Positions 5,017 through 10,365 of a stretch of 10,365 nt of DNA are shown piece after piece. The notes under the pieces were generated by a model. That model made no database searches and was not told the origin of the DNA. It worked only from the letters and a program-made list of their open reading frames with translations. The stretch's first letter is position 1; every line of letters begins with the position of its first letter. The position numbers and the translations under genes were made by a program. The stretch comes from DATLEX01 sp035525015 (lineage in GTDB: Bacteria > Acidobacteriota > Thermoanaerobaculia > Gp7-AA8), in assembly GCA_035525015.1 (NCBI GenBank), contig DATLFC010000156.1:1-10365 (forward strand), in the 5' to 3' direction.

Positions 5017-7533
5017 ATGAAAAGCCAACCTGGGCGGCGGCGGTGGGTCGCCGGCGCACTCCGTGCCGGCCGCGCGGCAGCGTTCCTCACGCTGGCGACC
5101 GGGATCAACGGCACGATCGCAGCGCTCGAGCCGCGGTACGAGCCGATCTACGTCTATCTGGCAGCGGTGGTCATCGTGGCCTGGCTCGGCAGCATGCTCC
5201 TCGGCGTCACCACCGCGGTGGCGGCGATCATTCTCTACGACACGATGTTCTCGCCGATCGAGCGAAGCGTGTCGTGGAGCGCGGCGCTGCCGTTCGTCGT
5301 CGCCATCGGTGCCGCGCTGTTCACACGGCTGGCCCGCGTTCCAGTCCAGCGGGCGCGCGCATTCGGACCCGCCGTACCTCCCCCGCTGCTCGAAACGTCG
5401 CCACCGAAGGTGGTCGAGATCCGTCCCGCGTTCGACGCCGACGAGATCGAGGATCTCCGCGAGCAGCTCGCCGATGCGGGACGGGCGCTGGATGAGACGC
5501 GAGACCAACTCGAGGAGGCGCGGAAGCAGCTCGAAGAGGCACGCGCTCAGGGGGAGAAGGAGACGCGGATGCACGTCGAGCAGACGGCGACGGCGCGGTC
5601 GCGGCTGAGCGGCCTGCAGCACGAGCTCGACGCCGCGCGCGCCGACACCATCGAACAGACCAGGCGCGCCGCTGCCCTGGAGCGCGATCTGGAGGCCGCG
5701 CGCACGAAGACACGGGAGGCGGAAGCGCGAATCAACGACACGACGCAGGAGCTCGAAGTCGCCTGGCGCCGCGTCGACGAGGAGAAAGCTCGCTCGGACA
5801 AGGAAGCGAAACGCCTTCTGGATCTCGAGCAGCGCGCCAACGAGGCGCTGCAGAAGGCCACCAGCGACCTCGCGGCGCGGTATCAGGAACCGCTGGCCGA
5901 AGCGAAGAAGCGCCTCGAAGAGGCTTTCACACGCATCCCCGTGCTGGAGAACGAGCGGGACGCGGCGATGCTCTCCGCCGGTGAGGCGTCGGCCAGAGCG
6001 GCCGCGCTCGAGCAGGAGTCGGCGCGGCTTCGTAAAGCGCTCGACGGCGTCCGATCGAATGGCGAGCTGCTGGAGCAGTCCGAGGTCCGGAGGCTGACCG
6101 AGCGAGCGGAGAATCTCGAGACGAAGCTGAGGGAGGCACAGAGGCAGGCCGAAGAGGCGCGATCGAAGGAGGAGATCGAGCGCTCGCAGCGCGAACGAGC
6201 CGACGGCGACTTCGACCGGAAGCTCGCCAGCATCGCCGACGGCCTCACCCGCGACTACGAGGACTCGCTCGGGCAGGCCCTGGTGGAGAAGGAAGCGGCG
6301 CGCGCCGAGGTGCGCGATCTGACCGCCCGAAAGCAGAGCGCGGAGAAGAAGCTGGCCGAGGCAAAGGCCCGGATCGACGAGGCACGCTCGAAGGAAGAGA
6401 TCGAGCGGTCGGAGCGCGAGCGCGCGGAAGCCGGCTTCGATCGGAAGCTCGCCGGCATCGTCGACGGCCTCACGCGCGATTACGAGGACTCGATCGGACA
6501 GGCCATGGTGGAGAAGGAAGCGGCGCGCGCTGAAGTCCGCGCGCTCAAATCGAAGGTCGAGGCGCTGCAGACGAAAGTCGAGCTCGACCGCGCCCAGCGC
6601 GAAAGCATCGAGGCCGATCTGATGCCCGCCGCTCGCGCCGAGATCGGGGCGCTGACCGAAAACCTCGAATCGCTGCAGAAGCAGCTCGCGCGGGCTGGCG
6701 AGGAAACCTCGCGCCTGGAAACCGACCTCGAGGAGGTCCGCTCCCGCGCCGAGCTGGAACGCGCCGCGCACGAGCGCGCCCTCGGCGACTTCGACCGGAA
6801 GATCTCCACCATCGTCTCCGGCATCACCAACGACCACGAGCAGGCCATCGGCGAAGCGATGTTGGAGAAGGAAGCAGCCCGCGCGGAAGTCCGCTCGCTC
6901 AACAAGAGGGTCGAGACGCTCCAGCAGAAGCTCGATGCCGAGCGCGCCCGCGCCGATGAGGAAAAAGCGGCACGCGAAAAGCTGGACGCCGAGTGGAACG
7001 AGAAACTGCAGACCATCGTCTCTCACCTGGCCAGCGACCACGAATCCGACCTCGGCGAGGCGATCCTCGAGAAGCAGGCCGCGAAGGCCGAAGTCCGCGA
7101 GCTCACCACGCGGATGAAGACGCTCGAGCAGCGGCTCGCAACCGAGCAGCGCCGCTCGGTCGAGATGCCGCTGCCCAGCCGTGCCGTCGTCCTGATCGCG
7201 CACAGCGACGCCGGAATGCGCGCCATGTCGAAGCATGCGCTCGAACAGGCGGGCTACACGGTCATGACGGCCGCGGACGGACTGGAGGCGCTGCGCGTGG
7301 CGTCGACGCAGCGTCCCGACGCCGTCCTGGCGGAAGCGGTGATGCCGAAGATGAACGGCCGCGAGCTGCTGCAGCTGCTGAAGGCGCGGAGCGAGACCGC
7401 CGGCGTGAAATTCGTGCTGATGAACGGCGGCGATACCGGCCACGGGAGCGACTTCCGTGCGGACGATGTTCTGACGACGCCGGCCGACTTCGCGGCGATG
7501 AAGGCGGCGCTCGCCGCCGTGCTGGCCAGGTGA
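5017..7533 (+). CDS. Membrane-anchored repeat coiled-coil protein with degenerate receiver domain
   Basis: An 838-residue protein (846 if it starts at GTG 4993) with three parts. Residues about 18-105 hold four hydrophobic segments, including PIYVYLAAVVIVAWLGSMLLG and ILYDTMFSP, resembling the DUF4118 (KdpD-type) membrane domain. Residues about 142-712 are highly charged, rich in Glu, Arg, Ala and Leu with heptad character, a long cytoplasmic coiled coil. It contains four copies of a 35-residue core (399-433, 474-508, 592-626, 660-694). Residues about 722-838 form a CheY-like receiver fold. There the phospho-acceptor position before xxMP is Glu773, the N-terminal acidic cluster reads AHSD, the Thr/Ser position is Asn803 and the conserved Lys before Pro is Thr821. 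It therefore probably cannot be switched by phosphorylation, and Glu may mimic the phosphorylated state. No histidine kinase domain is present. It follows the YfhO gene closely, so a scaffold or regulator for that envelope enzyme is an inference. Confidence 0.85.
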   Translation: MKSQPGRRRWVAGALRAGRAAAFLTLATGINGTIAALEPRYEPIYVYLAAVVIVAWLGSMLLGVTTAVAAIILYDTMFSPIERSVSWSAALPFVVAIGAALFTRLARVPVQRARAFGPAVPPPLLETSPPKVVEIRPAFDADEIEDLREQLADAGRALDETRDQLEEARKQLEEARAQGEKETRMHVEQTATARSRLSGLQHELDAARADTIEQTRRAAALERDLEAARTKTREAEARINDTTQELEVAWRRVDEEKARSDKEAKRLLDLEQRANEALQKATSDLAARYQEPLAEAKKRLEEAFTRIPVLENERDAAMLSAGEASARAAALEQESARLRKALDGVRSNGELLEQSEVRRLTERAENLETKLREAQRQAEEARSKEEIERSQRERADGDFDRKLASIADGLTRDYEDSLGQALVEKEAARAEVRDLTARKQSAEKKLAEAKARIDEARSKEEIERSERERAEAGFDRKLAGIVDGLTRDYEDSIGQAMVEKEAARAEVRALKSKVEALQTKVELDRAQRESIEADLMPAARAEIGALTENLESLQKQLARAGEETSRLETDLEEVRSRAELERAAHERALGDFDRKISTIVSGITNDHEQAIGEAMLEKEAARAEVRSLNKRVETLQQKLDAERARADEEKAAREKLDAEWNEKLQTIVSHLASDHESDLGEAILEKQAAKAEVRELTTRMKTLEQRLATEQRRSVEMPLPSRAVVLIAHSDAGMRAMSKHALEQAGYTVMTAADGLEALRVASTQRPDAVLAEAVMPKMNGRELLQLLKARSETAGVKFVLMNGGDTGHGSDFRADDVLTTPADFAAMKAALAAVLAR
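6154..7098 (+). repeat. Four-unit internal repeat in the coiled-coil gene
   Basis: The repeated core reads F-D-R-K-(L/I) … (I/V) … G-(L/I)-T … D-(Y/H)-E … (I/L)-G-x-A … E-K-E-A-A-R-A-E-V-R. Cores lie at 6211-6315, 6436-6540, 6790-6894 and 6994-7098. Units 1 and 2 are the closest: 75 residues apart, both opened by EARSKEEIERS, and sharing 25 identical bases at 6281-6305 and 6506-6530. Unit 2 carries an extra stretch of about 43 residues before unit 3. Unit 4 is the most diverged, with W-N-E-K for F-D-R-K and EKQAAKAEVR. Confidence 0.85.
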
Positions 7534-7536
7534 TCA
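7531..7536. other. Abutting convergent stop codons (TGATCA)
   Basis: The rightward coiled-coil gene ends with TGA at 7531-7533, and the leftward DinB-like gene ends with TGA read from 7536-7534. The two stops form the palindrome TGATCA with no base between them. There is no intergenic room for a terminator hairpin, so each transcript must run into the other gene or be ended by other means. Confidence 0.9.
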
Positions 7537-8085
7537 CGCCGCCCGTAGAGCGGCGACGGCCTGCTCCGCCTGCCAGAGATGCCGGCGCTGGTGCGCGGCG
7601 ACGATCCGGAACGCGGAGTAAATGTTGTAACGGACGCGCTTGTCGAACGGCGAGACGATCTTCACCCGCGACACCGCCACCGACTCCGAGGAGTGCAGGA
7701 GATCGATCAGTTGCCGCTGCAGCGACAGGAACTCGTTCAGCGCTTCCGACTTGGCGCGGACCGATCTCGGGACGAAGCGGGCCGGGGTCCTCACGCGCGA
7801 GCGCACCGGCGGCTCCATGAACCAGCGCAGGATGCGCCCGAGAAGGTCCATCGACGGTTCCTTCTGCGAGGTCAGGCCGTGGTTCCGGGCGGTCTCTATG
7901 GCGTCACGCAGCACCGGAATGAACATCTCGCTGGAGATGCTGAGGTGCGCGAGGCACTCGGCGGCCGACCACGCCGACAGCTGCGGCCGCACGGTGAACA
8001 GGCGCGGCTCGGTCGACTCGACGAGCCGCTGCGCGCGTTGCGTCGCTTCGTTCAACTCCTGTTCGACTTCGCCCAGCGCGCTCAC
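7534..8085 (-). CDS. DinB-like (DinB_2 superfamily) putative metal-binding protein
   Basis: A 183-residue protein with the four-helix-bundle DinB pattern. The motif WSAAECLAHL near residues 39-48 carries the first candidate metal ligand, His47. A second hydrophobic helix follows (MFIPVLRDAIETA), then a variable middle, and finally AAHQRRHLWQAEQ near the C-terminus with His165 and His169. These three His are the usual Ni/Zn ligands. The superfamily includes thiol-dependent transferases (bacillithiol or mycothiol S-transferase types) and many members of unknown role, so no substrate is assigned. The start is taken at the GTG that overlaps the proC stop as GTGA. An upstream in-frame GTG at 8103 would add six residues inside proC and is less likely. 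It is the last gene of the leftward unit. Confidence 0.85.
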   Translation of the reverse strand: MSALGEVEQELNEATQRAQRLVESTEPRLFTVRPQLSAWSAAECLAHLSISSEMFIPVLRDAIETARNHGLTSQKEPSMDLLGRILRWFMEPPVRSRVRTPARFVPRSVRAKSEALNEFLSLQRQLIDLLHSSESVAVSRVKIVSPFDKRVRYNIYSAFRIVAAHQRRHLWQAEQAVAALRAA

Positions 8086-8915
8086 GTGACCGGTTTCTTC
8101 CACATCGCTTCGCCCAGCTCGCGCGAGCGGGCCGTCGCCGCTTCCACGGCGTTGATGAGCGTCGTCCGCAGACCGCCGGTCTCGAGCGTGTGCAGCCCCG
8201 TGATGGCCGTGCCGCCGGGCGAGGTCACCATGTCCTTCAACCGTCCGGGGTGCTCGTTCGTTTCGAGCAACAGCTTCGCGGAGCCGAGGAGCGTCTGCGC
8301 GGCCAGCAACTGCGCCGTGCGGCGGGAGAGACCGACCTTCACCCCGGCATCGCTGAGGGCCTCGAGGATCAGAAAAACGTACGCGGGGCCGGATCCCGAG
8401 AGACCGGTGACGGCGTCGAGCTGCATCTCGTCGAGGATGACCGTCGTTCCGATGGCATCGAAGATCCGCTTGGCATCCTCGAGGTCCGACTCGCGCGCGT
8501 AGTCGCCTCGCGCGATCGCCGTCGCCGCGGCGTCGACGAGCGCCGGGGTATTCGGCATGGCGCGGACCACACGCGTCCCGCTGGCCAGCCGCTGCTGGAT
8601 GGCGCCGACCGGCACGCCGGCGGCGATGGAGATGACCAGCGCGTCCGGACTGATGACCGACCCGACCTCGTCGAGTACGCGGCCGAGGATCTGCGGCTTC
8701 ACCGAGAGCACGACGATCTCGGAGGCGGCCGGGACCTTGTTGTCGGTCGTGGCGTAGATCCCGTAGGTGTCGCGCAGCTCCGCCATCCGCTCTTCGCGCG
8801 GGCCCGACGCGGCGATCTGCGCGATCGCGAAGTCGCCGCCTCGCAGCAGGCCTCTGATCATCGCCTCGGCCATGTTGCCGGCGCCGATGAAGCCGATGGT
8901 TTTATCGATGGACAT
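8082..8915 (-). CDS. proC: Pyrroline-5-carboxylate reductase
   Basis: Catalyses the last step of proline synthesis, reduction of 1-pyrroline-5-carboxylate to proline with NAD(P)H, in the cytoplasm. The 277-residue length is normal for the family. The N-terminal Rossmann loop is IGFIGAGNMAEAMIRGLL (residues 7-24). The middle holds VLSVKPQ, the strand ISIAAGVP and RAMPNTPA, all standard P5CR motifs. The C-terminal dimerisation domain has GLSGSGPAYVF and the signature around DMVTSPGGTAI (residues about 228-238). ATG 8915 is preferred over the ORF-extending GTG 8921 because AAGGAG lies 5 bases upstream of the ATG. That places the start 2 bases after the stop of the SGNH gene. Its TGA overlaps the start of the DinB-like gene, so both are likely cotranslated. 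The identification is secure. Confidence 0.97.
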   Translation of the reverse strand: MSIDKTIGFIGAGNMAEAMIRGLLRGGDFAIAQIAASGPREERMAELRDTYGIYATTDNKVPAASEIVVLSVKPQILGRVLDEVGSVISPDALVISIAAGVPVGAIQQRLASGTRVVRAMPNTPALVDAAATAIARGDYARESDLEDAKRIFDAIGTTVILDEMQLDAVTGLSGSGPAYVFLILEALSDAGVKVGLSRRTAQLLAAQTLLGSAKLLLETNEHPGRLKDMVTSPGGTAITGLHTLETGGLRTTLINAVEAATARSRELGEAMWKKPVT

Positions 8916-8917
8916 GG

Positions 8918-10117
8918 TCACTCCTTGAACTGCACCGCGATTCGCTCCGCGAGCGCCGCGGCGACGGCACGGTTTCCGTCTGCCGAGTAATGCCCGGGCG
9001 CCACCGCGTCGACGCCCCGCTCGCGCGCCAGCGCGACGAGGCGCGGGGCAGGATCGACGATGGTGAATCCCGGACGAAACAAGGACAGAAGCGGTTCCGC
9101 CGGATCTCCTCCGCCGCCGATCTGCGTTTCGATATTGTCCTTCAAAGGAAGATTGACCAGGAGAAAAGGACGTCCGGTCACCCTCACATCGTTGCGAAAG
9201 TTTTCGAGGATCCGTCCCGTCACCCGCAGCCCCTCCCCTTCCGGGTCGCCGAGATCGGGCATGACCTCGCCGTCCTTCCTCCGGAGCGCCTCGGCCAGAA
9301 CCGCGATCAGCCGGCTGCGGAGGTACCAGCGGCGGCGGTACTTCTCCGAGTAGAACGCCTCGAACCGCCGCAGCGGCGAACGATGAAAGTCGGCCAGCGT
9401 CGCCGCAATCTGATCAGGCGCGACCGTCGGCCGGTTCGCCAGCAGGAGCGACGGGCCTTCGAAGTAGTAACGCGGCTTCGAGAACGGGATCGCGGTCTGC
9501 GGATAGGCGACCAGGCGGAAGACCATGAGGTGCCGGGTGATGTTCTCGAACTGCAGACCCATGACGACGATGTCGTAGTCGAAGCGGCCGCCGTCCCGCG
9601 AATACCGGAGATAGGCCTGGTCCATCCCGTGACCACCCACACCGAAGTTCAGCACCTGGGAGGCGACTCCGCGCGCGGCCAGCTCGCTCTCGAGCTGCGG
9701 CGCCAGACTCCCGGCCAGATCGACATCATTGCCGTGAATGAAGGAATCCCCGAACAGCGCCACTCGAAGCACACCGGGAGGGGTCTCCTTCGAGTACTCA
9801 CGGTCGGAGCGCAGCCCGGCGGAGTTCGCGCGGTACAGGCCGTCGCGGGATGACGAGCCCGGACGGTTCGTCCATCCGAGGTCGGCGTCGTACTGCATGT
9901 ACCCGGCGGGGTCGGCCTGGTACTGCTCGATGAGCTCCTTCGCCCGCTGGACCGGAAGCGCGTACGGCGGGATGGGGCGGTCCCGGAAGAAGAACGTGCC
10001 GTCGGCATCGTAGCGGCCGGCGAGACGTACGTAAACCTCACCCGCCGCGAACGCGAGCGCCAGCGAGAGGAAGAGGAAGATCGTGAGGAACGCTGCTGTG
10101 CGCCCGCGACTCGCCAT
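8918..10117 (-). CDS. SGNH/GDSL-like protein with N-terminal membrane anchor
   Basis: A 399-residue protein. Residues about 7-26 form one hydrophobic helix (FLTIFLFLSLALAFAAG), an anchor or uncleaved signal, so the rest is probably outside the cytoplasmic membrane. DADLGWTNRPG and RANSAGLRSDREY lead into LRVALFGDSF (block I, nucleophile Ser125). Next come LNFGVGGHGMDQAYLRY (block II, Gly159/161) and YDIVVMGLQFENITRH (block III, Asn192). Block V is APGHYSADGN with His376, but the Asp usual three residues before the His is Ala373, so the triad looks incomplete. Family members are esterases, lipases or O-acyl-transfer partners for surface glycans; here either weak hydrolysis or a binding role is possible. 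The start was set at ATG 10117, which overlaps the DUF5989 stop as TGATG and begins the signal-like segment. A longer frame to 10216 only runs through the neighbour out of frame. Confidence 0.85.
   Translation of the reverse strand: MASRGRTAAFLTIFLFLSLALAFAAGEVYVRLAGRYDADGTFFFRDRPIPPYALPVQRAKELIEQYQADPAGYMQYDADLGWTNRPGSSSRDGLYRANSAGLRSDREYSKETPPGVLRVALFGDSFIHGNDVDLAGSLAPQLESELAARGVASQVLNFGVGGHGMDQAYLRYSRDGGRFDYDIVVMGLQFENITRHLMVFRLVAYPQTAIPFSKPRYYFEGPSLLLANRPTVAPDQIAATLADFHRSPLRRFEAFYSEKYRRRWYLRSRLIAVLAEALRRKDGEVMPDLGDPEGEGLRVTGRILENFRNDVRVTGRPFLLVNLPLKDNIETQIGGGGDPAEPLLSLFRPGFTIVDPAPRLVALARERGVDAVAPGHYSADGNRAVAAALAERIAVQFKE
8921..8926 (-). promoter_or_regulatory. Shine-Dalgarno of proC
   Basis: AAGGAG on the minus strand ends 5 bases before ATG 8915. 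It overlaps the last codons of the SGNH gene and decides the proC start in favour of ATG 8915 rather than the GTG at 8921. Confidence 0.7.
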
Positions 10118-10269
10118 CAGAACAGCGAGTAGATGAACGGCGCCAGCGCCGACCCGGCGGTCAGCGTGATCAGCCCGCTCAGCAGCAGAAGGATGAAGAG
10201 GATCGGCACGATCCACAGCTTCCTGCGCTCGCGGACGAAATGGAAGAACTCACGGATGAAGTCGGTCAT
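10117..10269 (-). CDS. DUF5989 family small membrane protein
   Basis: A 50-residue protein found by reading the minus strand upstream of the SGNH gene. It has a basic amphipathic start (MTDFIREFFHFVRERRKLW), one membrane helix (IVPILFILLLLSGLITL) and the ending TAGSALAPFIYSLF. The arrangement 'REF..F..ERKK.W..P', hydrophobic helix and terminal GSALAPFIY(S/T)LF is the pattern I know from DUF5989 proteins. These usually lie next to SxtJ-like membrane proteins, carbamoyltransferases and SGNH proteins. The role is unknown; a membrane adaptor for the neighbouring enzymes is a guess. Its TGA overlaps the ATG of the SGNH gene by one base (TGATG). No strong ribosome binding site is visible upstream of the ATG. 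It is the first gene of the leftward unit inside the window. Confidence 0.85.
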   Translation of the reverse strand: MTDFIREFFHFVRERRKLWIVPILFILLLLSGLITLTAGSALAPFIYSLF

Positions 10270-10320
10270 TGGATGTTGGGCCGGGTGGTTGGCTTGCTTC
10301 TCGCGCCTCCTCCCGCCCTG

Positions 10321-10341
10321 ATTCCTCGCTACGCTCGGAAT
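10321..10341. repeat. Extragenic imperfect palindrome, REP-like
   Basis: A 21-base element in the 96-base gap before the DUF5989 gene. It has outer arms ATTCC/GGAAT, a TC·TC mismatch (GA·GA on the other strand), inner GC/GC and a loop TAC. On the minus strand the tandem G·A mismatches could form sheared pairs, giving a compact hairpin in DNA or RNA. It resembles the 'CATTCCGAGCG…GAGGAAT' motif that I remember as recurrent in intergenic regions of several environmental phyla. That recollection is not verified here, and only one copy is in this window. The rest of the gap holds no gene I can see. Confidence 0.55.
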
Positions 10342-10365
10342 GACATTCTAAAACTGCTTTTCAAA

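Noticed and set aside
4855..7443. Leftward 862-residue open frame antisense to the coiled-coil gene
   Set aside because: Its Leu/Arg-rich periodic sequence is the mirror of the coiled-coil repeat. The sense frame has membrane, coil and receiver parts plus a ribosome binding site.
8086..8103. Earlier GTG start for the DinB-like protein
   Set aside because: It would place six residues inside proC. The internal GTG overlapping the proC stop as GTGA fits the operon style better.
10118..10216. N-terminal extension of the SGNH protein by 33 residues
   Set aside because: The extension lies in the DUF5989 gene in another frame and lacks any signal-like character. ATG 10117 is directly followed by the membrane anchor.
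1..10365. CRISPR array, tRNA, rRNA, insertion sequence or phage module
   Set aside because: No spaced direct repeats in non-coding DNA, no cloverleaf-like or rRNA-like sequence and no transposase, integrase or phage motif was seen. The only tandem repeats are codon-phased inside the coiled-coil gene.

Overview
The window looks like a chromosomal segment of a GC-rich bacterium (I estimate about two thirds G+C by eye). It is almost fully coding, with very short gaps and several 1-4 bp start/stop overlaps. No rRNA, tRNA, CRISPR array, transposase or phage gene was seen. The gene mix (flavin-dependent halogenase-like enzyme, DUF368, YfhO-type GT-C protein, DUF5989 next to an SGNH protein, DinB-like protein) would fit an environmental phylum such as Acidobacteriota, but the sequence alone does not prove the taxon.

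Layout. (1) Leftward unit, about 2937 to 1: DUF368 membrane protein, flavin-dependent halogenase-like oxidoreductase, small membrane protein, and the N-terminus of a saccharopine-dehydrogenase-like Rossmann protein cut by the window edge. (2) Rightward unit, 2954 to 7533: YfhO-type multi-spanning GT-C-like protein, then an 838-residue membrane-anchored coiled-coil protein. The latter has an internal four-unit repeat and a C-terminal receiver domain whose phospho-acceptor Asp is Glu and whose other active-site residues are largely lost. (3) Leftward unit, 10269 to 7534: a 50-residue DUF5989 protein, an SGNH/GDSL-like membrane-anchored protein, pyrroline-5-carboxylate reductase (proC) and a DinB-like protein. 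A short extragenic imperfect palindrome lies just upstream of this unit.

How the genes may work together. DUF368 proteins are linked to return of undecaprenyl phosphate across the membrane, and GT-C enzymes often use polyprenyl-linked donors, so the divergent DUF368/YfhO pair suggests envelope glycan work (inference). The coiled-coil pseudoreceiver protein follows the YfhO gene by about 20 bp (or overlaps it by 4 bp at an alternative start) and may be its scaffold or regulator; this is the most unusual object here. The DUF5989-SGNH pair usually sits beside carbamoyltransferase and SxtJ genes in cell-surface or secondary-metabolite clusters, so those would be expected just beyond the right edge. 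proC and the DinB-like gene look like housekeeping passengers in the same transcript.
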